48,026 nucleotides of DNA, from assembly GCA_038118725.1 (NCBI GenBank), contig JAYOIK010000034.1, positions 1 to 48,026 of the forward strand, written 5' to 3'. How positions within the stretch are numbered: the first letter of the stretch is position 1; each line of letters begins with the position of its first letter. Made by a program: the position numbers and the translations under genes. A model generated the notes under the pieces. That model searched no databases, had not been told where the DNA came from, and worked only from the letters and a program-made list of their open reading frames with translations. The DNA is from JADHLJ01 sp038118725 (GTDB taxonomy: Bacteria > Pseudomonadota > Alphaproteobacteria > Thalassobaculales > Thalassobaculaceae). This document shows positions 33,414 through 43,141 of the stretch, piece by piece.

Positions 33414-33493
33414 CCCCTCGACGGGGCGATATCGCGACCTGGCTGAAGGGCATGCCAGGCCGGTGAATCAGGCTCCAGCGGAGAGTGCTCCGC
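33414..33493 (+). promoter_or_regulatory. structured 5' leader of rpmI
   Basis: Three hairpins follow one another in the predicted leader: CCCC/GGGG at 33414-33426, CCTGGC/GCCAGG at 33438-33459, and GCGGAG/CTCCGC at 33478-33493. L20 represses its own operon in several bacteria by binding the leader or the start of rpmI, so this could be an autoregulatory site. That is inference; I do not recognise a known motif. Confidence 0.35.
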
Positions 33494-33524
33494 CGGGCCG
33501 CTAAATTCAGACACGGAGACCGAA

Positions 33525-33722
33525 ATGCCCAAGATGAAGTCGAAGAGCGGCGCGAAGAAGCGATTCCGCGCCACCGGATCGGGTAAGATCGTCCGGAACT
33601 ACGCCAACAAGCGGCACATGCTGCGGCGGCGTCCCCAAGACATGAAGCGCAGCACGCGCGGCACGACCATCCTGTCCGACGCGGACAGCAAGATCGTTCG
33701 CAAGTTCTTGCCGTATTTGTAA
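33525..33722 (+). CDS. rpmI: 50S ribosomal protein L35
   Basis: The 65-residue basic protein MPKMKSKSGAKKRFRATGSG through HMLRRRPQDMKRSTRG is a complete bacterial L35, a late-assembling protein of the large subunit near the peptidyl-transferase region. GGAG lies at a good distance before the ATG. As in most bacteria it directly precedes rplT (12 bases); infC, which is often upstream, is absent here. Confidence 0.98.
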   Translation: MPKMKSKSGAKKRFRATGSGKIVRNYANKRHMLRRRPQDMKRSTRGTTILSDADSKIVRKFLPYL

Positions 33723-33734
33723 GGGAGGCGCGAC

Positions 33735-34100
33735 ATGGCACGGGTTAAAAGAGGCACGACCGCCCACGCGCGGCACAAGAAGGTTACGGACAAGGCCAAG
33801 GGTTATTACGGCCGGCGCAAGAACGTCTTCCGGGTCGCCGTACAGGCGGTCGAGAAGGCGGCGCAATACGCCTATCGCGATCGCCGGGTCAAGAAGCGTA
33901 CCTTCCGGGCGCTCTGGATCCAGCGGATCAACGCCGGCGCGCGGGCGCATGGCATGACCTATTCGCAGTTCATGAACGGCCTGAAGAAGGCCGGGATCGA
34001 GCTTGACCGCAAGGTGCTCTCGGATCTCGCGATCAGCGAGCCGGCGTCGTTTACGGGCTTGGTGGAACAGGCCCAGGCGGCGCTCGCCCAAGCGGAATAG
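33735..34100 (+). CDS. rplT: 50S ribosomal protein L20
   Basis: The 121-residue protein starts MARVKRGTTAHARHKKVTDK and contains GYYGRRKNVFRVAVQAVEKA and the YRDRRVKKRTFRALWIQRIN motif, all typical of L20, which binds 23S rRNA early in assembly and in many bacteria represses its own operon. A GGGAGG lies before the ATG. It is co-transcribed with rpmI and followed by a hairpin terminator before pheS. Confidence 0.98.
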   Translation: MARVKRGTTAHARHKKVTDKAKGYYGRRKNVFRVAVQAVEKAAQYAYRDRRVKKRTFRALWIQRINAGARAHGMTYSQFMNGLKKAGIELDRKVLSDLAISEPASFTGLVEQAQAALAQAE

Positions 34101-34152
34101 CCTTTTTGTCGGACCTTGGGTCCGGCCAGGAGGTTGCAAGGGAAAGTGAACG

Positions 34153-34180
34153 GGGGCCTGTCCTTGGACGGGCCCCTTTT
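34153..34180 (+). terminator. intrinsic terminator or attenuator between rplT and pheS
   Basis: Arms GGGGCCTGTCC (34153-34163) and GGACGGGCCCC (34166-34176) form a very stable hairpin followed by TTTT. A smaller hairpin, GGACC/GGTCC at 34111-34123, precedes it. Transcription from rpmI would partly stop here, so pheST level would be lower than that of the ribosomal genes, or be controlled by attenuation. Confidence 0.72.
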
Positions 34181-34236
34181 GCGTTCGGCCCCGATGATGA
34201 CGAGGGCCGTGGAAACGCGGAACACTGGTGGATGAC

Positions 34237-35309
<1,073 letters not shown>

Positions 35310-35313
<4 letters not shown>

Positions 35314-37709
35314 AGTTCACGCTTTCCTGGCTGAAGGACCACCTGGAGACCGAGGTGTCCCTGGAGGAGATCTGCGAGCGTCTGCCGATGCTCGGCCTTG
35401 AGGTCGAGGCGGTGGAGAACCGGGCCAAGGATCTGGCCGCCTTCACGGTCGGTTATGTGATCGAGGCCAAGCAGCACCCGAACGCCGACCGGCTTAGGGT
35501 CTGCGTCGTCGATACCGGCGAGGAGCATATCCAAGTCGTCTGCGGCGCGCCGAACGCGCGCACCGGGATGAAGGGCGTCTTCGCGCCCGCCGGGACCCAT
35601 ATTCCCGGCACCGGCGTCGATCTGAAGAAGGGTGTGATCCGGGGCGAGGAATCCAACGGCATGCTCTGCTCGGAACGCGAGATGGGCCTGTCGGACGAGC
35701 ATGACGGGATCATCGAGTTGCCCGAGGACACGCCGATCGGCGCCAGCTTCGCCAAGGTCGCCGGGCTGGATGACCCGATGATCGACATCGCCATTACGCC
35801 AGACCGGGCCGATTGCCTCGGCGTGCGCGGCGTCGCGCGGGATCTGGCCGCCGCCGGGCTCGGCACGCTGAAGCCGCTGGATATCTCGCCGGTAAAGGGG
35901 ACGTTCAAAAGCACGATCAACTGGGCCGTCGATCTGCCGGAGCAGGACCCGCCGCTGGCCCCCTTCGTGGTGGGACGCTATTTCAAGGGCGTCAAGAACG
36001 GGCCGAGCCCGCAATGGCTGCGCGACCGGCTGACCGCCATTGGTCTACGCCCGATCTCGGCGCTGGTGGATATCACCAACTACGTGATGATGGATCTGGG
36101 CCGGCCCCTGCATGCCTATGACGCGGACAAGGTAGCCGGCGACATCTTCATCCGCCTGGCCAAGCCCGGCGAGAAGTACCTCGCCCTGGACGGCAAGGAA
36201 TACGCGTTCGACGAGGAGATGATCGTCATCGGCGACGACCACGGCGTCGACGACCTCGCCGGCATCATGGGCGGCGAGCGCTCGGGCTGCGGCGACGAGA
36301 CCGTCAACATGTTCCTCGAGGCGGCAATCTTTGATCCGATCCGCACCGCCGCGACGGGCCGCAAGCTCAACGTGATCTCCGATGCGCGCTATCGTTTCGA
36401 GCGCGGGCTTGACCCGACCTCGCCGTCCTGGGGCTCCGAGGTCGCGGCGCGCATGGTGCTGGAGATCTGTGGTGGCGAGGCCAGCGAGCTGGTGGTCCAT
36501 GGCGCCGAGCCGGACTGGAAGCGGACCTACACGCTGCGGCACAGCCGGATCCTCGGCCTTACCGGCGTCGCGGTGCCGGAGGCCGACGCGATCCGGATCC
36601 TGAAGGATCTCGGTTTCGAGGTCAGTGGTTCGGGAGAGGCCATCGACTGCGTGGTGCCGTCCTGGCGCGCCGATGTCATCGGCGAGGCGGATCTGGTCGA
36701 GGAAGTCGTCAGGATCTGGGGCTTTTACCACATTCCCAACACCTCGATGACCACCGATCACGTGGTGCCGGCCCCGGCGCTGACTCCGGCCCAGACGCGA
36801 GAGCGACTGGCCAAGCGGGTGCTGGCGGCGCGGGACATGACCGAGGCGGTCACCTTCTCCTTCGTATCGTCCGGCCAGGCCGAGCTGTTCGGCGGAGGGG
36901 CGGATGAGCTTCGCCTGGTCAACCCGATCAGCGCGGATCTCGATGTCATGCGTCCGTCTATCCTGCCGACCTTGCTTGCCGCGGCCGGGCGCAACGCCAA
37001 TATGGGCAGCGCCGATCTCGCCCTGTTCGAGGTCGGCCCGCAATACGCCGACGCCACGCCCGAGGGCCAACAGACGGTTGCCGCGGGTATCCGCACGGGT
37101 CAGACCGCCGCGCGGGACTGGACCAAGGCGGCGCGAGCCGTTGATGCCTTCGACGTCAAGGCCGACGCCATGGCGCTGCTGGAGCTGTTGGGCGCGCCGG
37201 TCCAGAATATGCAGGTCTCCACCGACGCGCCGGGCTGGTATCACCCTGGGCGTTCCGGAACCCTGCGGCTCGGCCCCAACGCCTTCGCGCATTTCGGCGA
37301 GGTGCATCCCAAGGTCCTGCGCGAGATGGATTTGCGCGGTCCGGCGGTTGCCTTCGAGGTGTTTCTCGCCAAGGTTCCGGAGCCGCGCTCAAAGGGCCCG
37401 GCGCGCGCGCTGCTCAGGCTTTCGCCCTTCCAGCCGGTGAACCGCGACTTCGCCTTCCTGGTCGACACAGACGTGCCGGCGGAAAAGCTTATCCGCGCCG
37501 CCGCCGGCGCCGATCGTGGGTTGCTCAGCGAGGTTCGACTGTTCGACGAATACGCCGGCAAGGGCATGCCCGAGGGTAAGAAGTCGCTGGCGATCGCGGT
37601 GACCCTGCAACCCAAGGACGCAACCCTGACCGATGAGGACCTGGAGGCGGTGTCGAGGAAGATCGTCGCTCAAGTCGAGAAACACACCGGCGGGGCGCTC
37701 AGGGCCTAG
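35310..37709 (+). CDS. pheT: phenylalanyl-tRNA synthetase beta subunit
   Basis: A 799-residue beta subunit. The N-terminal part MKFTLSWLKDHLETEVSLEE is followed by an EMAP-type tRNA-binding domain (about 40-150; VIEAKQHPNADRLRVCVVDT), the B3/B4 editing domain with GRPLHAYDADKV near 265, B5 (YTLRHSRILGLTGVAVPEAD), the catalytic-like core and the C-terminal ferredoxin-fold anticodon domain (PFQPVNRDFAFLVDTDVPAE). The length is normal. It is translationally coupled to pheS by a 4-base overlap. Confidence 0.98.
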
Positions 37710-37793
37710 AGCGACCATCAAGGCTCCGCTAAATCGACCCGGCGCCGGATCGCGGTGGATACAGGCCGCCGCGATCTGGTGTAACCTCTCGGC

Positions 37794-38744
37794 ATGTCTG
37801 ATTCATATCCCCTGCATCTGATCGCCAAGCGGCCGAACCATTACGGCTTCAGCGGTCTCGACCGGTCCGCCCATATCCGCGAGGAGGAGGGATGGCTGGA
37901 GCGTTTGATCCTTGAGCCCGAGACCCGGCTGGTGCCGGTCTGGCGCTCGCGCTCATTGATTACCGATGACGAGATGGGAGAGCCTTGCGCCGCGCTGCTG
38001 TCGGCGGTCGAGCACCGGGTTCTGGTCGAGCACGCCGAATTCGTCGCCTTTCTCGGCGAAAAGGGCGGGGTGCCGCATATCGGCGTCGATCTCTCGCCGA
38101 TGGACGAGCGCGATATCCACGATCTCTTCGCCGATCACGGCATGTTCACGGATCTGCGCCAGATCGGCCCGGTGCTTGAGCGGTTCGAGGGCTCGATCCT
38201 GGCCTATGTACGGGGGCTGATGTACTGGCATCAGCGCCACCGTTTCTGCGGCGTTTGCGGCACCGAGACCGTCTCGGTCAAGGGCGGCCATCAGCGCAAT
38301 TGCGCCAATCCGGATTGTCGCGCCCCGACCTTTCCGCGAACCGATCCGGCGGTGATCATGCTGGTGCATGACGGCGACCGTGCCCTGCTTGGCCGTCAGA
38401 AGGTCTGGAAGCCGGGCATGTATTCCACCCTCGCTGGTTTCGTCGAACCTGGCGAGACCCTGGAGGAGGCGGTCGCGCGGGAGGTTTGGGAAGAGACCAA
38501 TGTGCATGTCGAGGACGTCCGCTATCACTCCTCGCAACCCTGGCCGTTTCCGGCCTCGGTGATGCTCGGCTTCCATGCCAAGGCTCGGACCACCGACATC
38601 AACCGCAACGACGAGGAAGTCGAGGACGCCCAGTGGTTCACCCTGGACAAGCTCCGGAATTTCGAGCGCCTCGGCAACAGCCTCCCCCGCCCCGACAGCA
38701 TCGCCCGTCGCCTTATCGAGGATTGGATGGCCGAGTTCGGGTGA
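37794..38744 (+). CDS. nudC: NAD+ diphosphatase / NAD-decapping Nudix hydrolase
   Basis: A 316-residue protein with the NudC zinc-ribbon (RFCGVCGTETVSV and NCANPDCRAPTFPRTDPAVI, four cysteines at about residues 152-176) and the Nudix box GFVEPGETLEEAVAREVWEE, followed by the family hallmark SSQPWPFPASVMLGF, which marks NADH pyrophosphatases. It splits NAD(H) to NMN(H) and AMP, and in other bacteria removes NAD caps from RNA. Size is normal for the long form with an N-terminal domain. The FAD oxidoreductase gene begins 45 bases downstream. Confidence 0.95.
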   Translation: MSDSYPLHLIAKRPNHYGFSGLDRSAHIREEEGWLERLILEPETRLVPVWRSRSLITDDEMGEPCAALLSAVEHRVLVEHAEFVAFLGEKGGVPHIGVDLSPMDERDIHDLFADHGMFTDLRQIGPVLERFEGSILAYVRGLMYWHQRHRFCGVCGTETVSVKGGHQRNCANPDCRAPTFPRTDPAVIMLVHDGDRALLGRQKVWKPGMYSTLAGFVEPGETLEEAVAREVWEETNVHVEDVRYHSSQPWPFPASVMLGFHAKARTTDINRNDEEVEDAQWFTLDKLRNFERLGNSLPRPDSIARRLIEDWMAEFG

Positions 38745-38789
38745 GGGGGCTTCGGCTCTCGCAAACACCCAACCCAAGGACCCCTTCTC

Positions 38790-39908
38790 ATGATCAAGAC
38801 CAGCGATGTTCTCGTGATCGGCGGTGGGCTGCATGGACTGTCGGCGGCGTTGCAGCTGGCGCGGGACGGCGCGCGGGTGCGGCTGGTGGAGCGCGAGACG
38901 ATTGGCAGGCATGCCTCGGGCGTCAACGCCGGTGGGGTGCGGCGACTGGGCCGGCACGTGGCGGAAATCCCGCTCTCGGAGGCGGCGCTGGCGATGTGGC
39001 GCGAGCTGCCGGAGCTGGTCGGCGATGATTGCGGCTTCAAATCCTCCGGCCAGATCAAGATCGCCGAGAGCGAGGCGGATCTCGATCTTCTGAAAGCCCG
39101 AGCCGAGGAAGTTCGCGGGCTTGGTTACGAGCATGAGGTGATCATCGACCAGGCGGCGCTTCGAGAGTTGATCCCGACGGTGGCCGAGCGTTGCACCGGC
39201 GCCATTCTCGTTAGCGGCGACGGCTTCGCCAATCCCTACCGTACCTGTATCGCGTTTCGTCGGGCGGCGTTGCGGGCGGGGGTCATCATCGACGAAGGAG
39301 TCGCGGTCGAGGGATTGGAACGTGACGGCGAGGTCTGGCGGATCCGAACTTCCGCCGGCGAGTATCAGGCGCCGGAGGTGGTGAATTGCGCCGGGGCCTG
39401 GGGCGCGGTCCTGGCCGGCCAATTGGGGGAGCCGGTGCCGGTGCGGGCCGCGGCCTATATGATGATGGTGACCGAGCCGGTGCCACGCTTCGTCGAACCC
39501 GTGGTCGGCCTCGCCTCGCGAAAACTGTCGCTCAAGCAAATGGAAAACGGAACCGTCGTGATCGGCGGCGGGTTTGAGGGGAAACCCGATACCCGGACCG
39601 GCAAAACATCACTGGATGTCCGGGGATTGGCGAAGAGCGCGGGAATTGCGTCCGGCGTCTTTCCCGTCTTGCGGGGGGCTCGCCTGGTAAGGGCCTGGGC
39701 CGGGATCGACGGCGAGGCCGCCGACAAGATCCCGGTGATCGGCCGCAGCTTGGTGCATGAGGGACTGACCCATGCATTCGGGTTTTCCGGGCACGGCTTC
39801 CAACTGGTGCCGGCGGTGGGTCGGGCGCTGGCGGATTTGATCCGCACCGGCCAGCCGGGCTTGCCGCTGCTGCCGTTCTCGCCGGGACGATTTGACAAGG
39901 TTTCGTAA
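38790..39908 (+). CDS. FAD-dependent oxidoreductase, DAO family
   Basis: A 372-residue flavoprotein: DVLVIGGGLHGLSAALQLAR is the FAD-binding start, HASGVNAGGVRRLGR the flavin-contact loop, and FGFSGHGFQLVPAVGRALA the C-terminal FAD contact. It belongs to the glycine/sarcosine/D-amino acid oxidase superfamily (GlpD/DadA-like fold). Soluble or peripheral, it should oxidise a secondary amine or amino acid. The alpha/beta hydrolase gene follows after 17 bases, so they likely share a transcript. The precise substrate is unknown; it is the third separate DAO-type protein here. Confidence 0.88.
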   Translation: MIKTSDVLVIGGGLHGLSAALQLARDGARVRLVERETIGRHASGVNAGGVRRLGRHVAEIPLSEAALAMWRELPELVGDDCGFKSSGQIKIAESEADLDLLKARAEEVRGLGYEHEVIIDQAALRELIPTVAERCTGAILVSGDGFANPYRTCIAFRRAALRAGVIIDEGVAVEGLERDGEVWRIRTSAGEYQAPEVVNCAGAWGAVLAGQLGEPVPVRAAAYMMMVTEPVPRFVEPVVGLASRKLSLKQMENGTVVIGGGFEGKPDTRTGKTSLDVRGLAKSAGIASGVFPVLRGARLVRAWAGIDGEAADKIPVIGRSLVHEGLTHAFGFSGHGFQLVPAVGRALADLIRTGQPGLPLLPFSPGRFDKVS

Positions 39909-39925
39909 AACCGAAAGGAAACAGG

Positions 39926-40723
39926 ATGAGCGAGGCTGAACGCGGGATCGCGGAGTGCCCGGGCGGGCGCTTGTCATACCGCGAGGCGGGGCCGGGCACG
40001 GCGCCGGCACTGCTGCTGATGCATGGGGTCGGCGGTAACGCGCGCTCCTTCAGGGCGCAACTCGAAGGGATGTCGGAGCGGTTTCGGGTGATCGCCTGGG
40101 ACGCGCCGGGCTATGGCGAAAGCGCGCTTCGAGAACCGAATTTGGACAGCTATGCCCGAGCGGTCATGGAACTGCTTGATGCCTTGAGTGTTCAATCAGC
40201 TCATATGCTTGGCCATTCCATGGGCGGCGTGGTGGCGCAGGGCGTGGCGGCCTTGGCGCCGGAGCGCGCGCGTTGCCTGATCCTGTCCAGCACCTTTACC
40301 GGTTACCACCAGCCCGAGGGATCTCCTCTCACCGAGTCCTGGCAGGCAAGATTGCGGGATATCCAATCCCTATCGCCCGCCGAATTCGGCAAGGCTCGCG
40401 CCCGCTCCATGCTCGCCGAAGGCGCCGCCGACGCGATCCGGGACGAGGCGGCGTCGATCGCCGGGGAAGTCCGCCATGACGGGCTCAAGGCCGCGAGCGA
40501 AATGTTGCATGTCGCGGATACGAGAGACATCGCGCGCGCTCTGAATATACCGACCCTGGTTATCATCGGCGAGGAAGACCGGGTCATTCCGCCCGCTCGA
40601 AGCGCCGAGATGGCGGCGCTGATTCCCGGCTCTCGTCAGGTGACGATCAAGGGAGTCGGTCACGCCGCCTATCTAGAGGATCCGCCGGCCTATAACGCAA
40701 GCTTGAACGATTTTCTCGGCTAA
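39926..40723 (+). CDS. alpha/beta hydrolase
   Basis: A 265-residue alpha/beta-hydrolase fold protein. The oxyanion motif is LLMHGVGGNARSF, the nucleophile elbow GHSMGGVVAQGVAALAPERA (catalytic serine around 97), the acid IIGEEDRVIPP, and the histidine VGHAAYLEDP near the C-terminus. These are the elements of lactone, ester or C-C hydrolases such as enol-lactonases of aromatic catabolism, but the substrate cannot be told. GAAAGGAAACAGG precedes the ATG. It is directly downstream of the DAO-type gene, so hydrolysis of a product is conceivable. Confidence 0.87.
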   Translation: MSEAERGIAECPGGRLSYREAGPGTAPALLLMHGVGGNARSFRAQLEGMSERFRVIAWDAPGYGESALREPNLDSYARAVMELLDALSVQSAHMLGHSMGGVVAQGVAALAPERARCLILSSTFTGYHQPEGSPLTESWQARLRDIQSLSPAEFGKARARSMLAEGAADAIRDEAASIAGEVRHDGLKAASEMLHVADTRDIARALNIPTLVIIGEEDRVIPPARSAEMAALIPGSRQVTIKGVGHAAYLEDPPAYNASLNDFLG

Positions 40724-40773
40724 TCCGCTTGCCGGAACCCGTCGGTGGGCCTGTAATGGTCGCTGGAGGGACG

Positions 40774-41694
40774 ATGCCGAGACACTGGCCCAAGCTTCTG
40801 GTCCATAGGTTTTCGTGCGCGATTCTGTTTCCGGCGCTGATTCTGGCGAGCCTGGGAACGGTCGGGATTGCGCGCGCGCAAAACCTGGTGCCGGATAACT
40901 CGGTGGCGCCGGAAGACATGGTGGACGTGGACCTGCAACTGGTTCTCGCCGTCGATGTCTCGGCGAGCATCGACGCCGAGGAGGGCCGGCTCCAGCGGGA
41001 CGGCTACGTCAAGGCGATCATCGACCCCCTGGTTATCCAGGCGATCCAAGCCGGACCGAATGGGCGGATCGCCGTGGCCTACACGGAATGGTCCGGGCCG
41101 CTCCATCAACGCGTCGTGGTGGATTGGCGCATCATCGACGGTCCGGAAAGCGCCCTCGAATTCGCGGAACTTCTGGACCAGGCGCCGATACTGACGGGCC
41201 GTCGCACCTCGATCAGCGGCGCGATCCAGCACGCGGTGGCGATCTTTCACAAGGCCAAGCGGTTTCGCGCGACACGCAAGGTGATCGATATCTCCGGCGA
41301 TGGTCCGAACAATGGCGGATTTTATGTCCATCAGACCCGCTTCAGGGCCTTCGAGAACGGTATCACCATCAACGGGTTGCCGATTCACAATGACCGACCC
41401 TCGCCGCTGGGCATTCCGGCGACGCCGAATATCGACCTTTATTACGAGGATTGCGTGATCGGCGGACCCGGCGCCTTTATCGTCGTGGCCGAGACCCTCG
41501 GCAGTTTCGCGGCGGCGGTTCGCCGCAAGCTAATCCTGGAGATCGCCGGCTTGCAACCGCCGCCCCGCGACCGACGTCAAGAGCCGGCGGAGAGCGGTAT
41601 CGTGCCCGCTCAACTCGCCGTCGGCTTGACCGACTGTACGATCGGCGAGCGCCAGTACGACCTTTTCCGCCAGCGCCAGAACCTCAAGAACTGA
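40774..41694 (+). CDS. exported DUF1194 (VWA-like) protein
   Basis: A 306-residue protein with a signal peptide (PALILASLGTVGIARA, likely cut after ARA) and a von Willebrand A-like domain containing the metal-ion site VLAVDVSASIDAEEGRLQRD (DxSxS). It matches the DUF1194 family, mainly alphaproteobacterial and of unknown function; a role in metal-dependent protein binding in the periplasm is the usual guess. Two further in-frame starts lie upstream (TTG 40729, ATG 40756); ATG 40774 places the signal at the N-terminus and follows GGAGGG. It converges with the cytochrome gene. Confidence 0.86.
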   Translation: MPRHWPKLLVHRFSCAILFPALILASLGTVGIARAQNLVPDNSVAPEDMVDVDLQLVLAVDVSASIDAEEGRLQRDGYVKAIIDPLVIQAIQAGPNGRIAVAYTEWSGPLHQRVVVDWRIIDGPESALEFAELLDQAPILTGRRTSISGAIQHAVAIFHKAKRFRATRKVIDISGDGPNNGGFYVHQTRFRAFENGITINGLPIHNDRPSPLGIPATPNIDLYYEDCVIGGPGAFIVVAETLGSFAAAVRRKLILEIAGLQPPPRDRRQEPAESGIVPAQLAVGLTDCTIGERQYDLFRQRQNLKN

Positions 41695-41704
41695 AGCGGC
41701 GCGG

Positions 41705-43105
41705 TTACTTCTTGATCGCCACGGCGCCGGTATCGGCGATCGCGAACTTCCAGTCCTCGGCCGCCGTGTTGTTCAGGTTCAGGTTCCCCGCCAGGAAGTA
41801 GAGCCGGCTGGTATCGGCGCCCTTGGCGGTGCAGAAGCGGTCCTGGAGATAGAAGGGCGGTGTCGCCTGATAGGACATCCTGACGCGCACCGAGGCCGGC
41901 TTGTCGAGATGCTTGCCACCGCCTTTCATGTCCGACAGCTTGACCACGTATTTGAGCGTGTCGCGTCCCTTGTCGGCATGCTTGCCATAGTCGGAATCGC
42001 CGTCCACGGCGGTGGCGCCGGAGTCCTCGGCCATGGCGGCATCGGCGCCCAGGGCCGCGGAAATCTTGATCCGCTCCTTCAACGGGAGGAACCCGAGAGG
42101 CAGCAACCGGTTGTCCTTGACCTCGGCGCAGATCGACAGGAACGAGGTGGTCAGGTGTCCGGTCGGGGTCGCGTCGTGACCACACTGTTCGGTCACGCTG
42201 GTCGGCGTGCTGACCAGTTCCTGATAGATCTGTGCCTGCGATTGCGAGGTGATCGTCTGATAGTGCGGTTGATGCAGGCGTTTCTCGGGTTCGATCCGCT
42301 TCTTGCAGGACGTCTCCCACCAGAGTTCGCCGTCCAGCGGCATTCCCTTGGCGTCGATGATGCGTCCGGCGCCATCCGTCCGTCCGGAGGCCCAGATCAC
42401 CTGTCCCATGGCGTTCATGACCTCGAAAGTCAGGAATGCCCGTCGGAAGCCGACACCGGAGGGGAACTTATGCCCGACCAGATTGGTGACCCATATATCG
42501 GCGGTCAGCGTGTCGTCCTTGAGGTCGGTCTCGTGGACCTCAAGTTTCACCGTCGCTTGCGCCGCCTGGTTCAGCATCTGCTGCTCGGTGAAGATCAACT
42601 GATCGACACCCTTTTTCCCGAGCATCGGATCGGTCGTCCGAATCCCCAGCACGTCGGGGAATTGCTGGCCCATTTTGGTCAGGAACAGGTTCAATCCAAC
42701 CAGCGTATGACGGGCGAAGCCCTCGCGCACCGGCAAGTCCAGCTCGGCGGGCTCAAGGGTGAAATCCGCCTGCGGGAAGTTCGAATATTCCTGGATGCTG
42801 GCGATCCGTGATTTCGTCTTCTTGCCGTCGGGATCGAGGTTGGGCATGTGGCAATATTGACAGCTCTTCGGGTGATCGCCCTCGCCACCGGGCAGGTCGC
42901 CATCCGGCGAGGTGCCGGTCCGATAGGCGGAGAAGGCCCATTCCGGATAGGTCAACTGCTCATAGATCGACGCGTTCTTACCGTTATGTTTCACCCGCGT
43001 GCCGTTGAGATAGACCGGCAGATGGACCGTGTGGCAGGTGCCGCAGGTCTCGGACATGGCATGGGTGCTGTTGTGCTTCGGCGTATTCGCGAGCGCGTGC
43101 TCCAT
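41705..43105 (-). CDS. multiheme cytochrome c, C-terminal half beyond an in-frame stop
   Basis: This 466-codon frame starts with an internal ATG and has no signal peptide. It contains two heme-attachment motifs, CGTCH (in MSETCGTCHTVHLPVYLNG) and CQYCH (in CQYCHMPNLDPDG), then a large region with few cysteines. It is in the same frame as, and separated by only 12 codons after a TAA from, the frame at 43142-44812; the joint protein of about 1,035 residues would have six hemes. The sequence just after the TAA reads IYGPFEKPVKKPMEHALANT, which belongs to the protein family and not to a new gene start. As a separate product it could not be exported or matured. Confidence 0.75.
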   Translation of the reverse strand: MEHALANTPKHNSTHAMSETCGTCHTVHLPVYLNGTRVKHNGKNASIYEQLTYPEWAFSAYRTGTSPDGDLPGGEGDHPKSCQYCHMPNLDPDGKKTKSRIASIQEYSNFPQADFTLEPAELDLPVREGFARHTLVGLNLFLTKMGQQFPDVLGIRTTDPMLGKKGVDQLIFTEQQMLNQAAQATVKLEVHETDLKDDTLTADIWVTNLVGHKFPSGVGFRRAFLTFEVMNAMGQVIWASGRTDGAGRIIDAKGMPLDGELWWETSCKKRIEPEKRLHQPHYQTITSQSQAQIYQELVSTPTSVTEQCGHDATPTGHLTTSFLSICAEVKDNRLLPLGFLPLKERIKISAALGADAAMAEDSGATAVDGDSDYGKHADKGRDTLKYVVKLSDMKGGGKHLDKPASVRVRMSYQATPPFYLQDRFCTAKGADTSRLYFLAGNLNLNNTAAEDWKFAIADTGAVAIKK

Positions 43106-43141
43106 CGGCTTTTTGACGGGCTTTTCGAACGGACCGTAGAT

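Noticed and set aside
34101..34236. pheM-like leader peptide for attenuation
   Set aside because: The possible short frames contain no run of phenylalanine codons.
37953..39539. 528-codon reverse frame opposite nudC and the DAO gene
   Set aside because: Both forward genes have clear motifs; the reverse translation has none and is rich in H, R and G.
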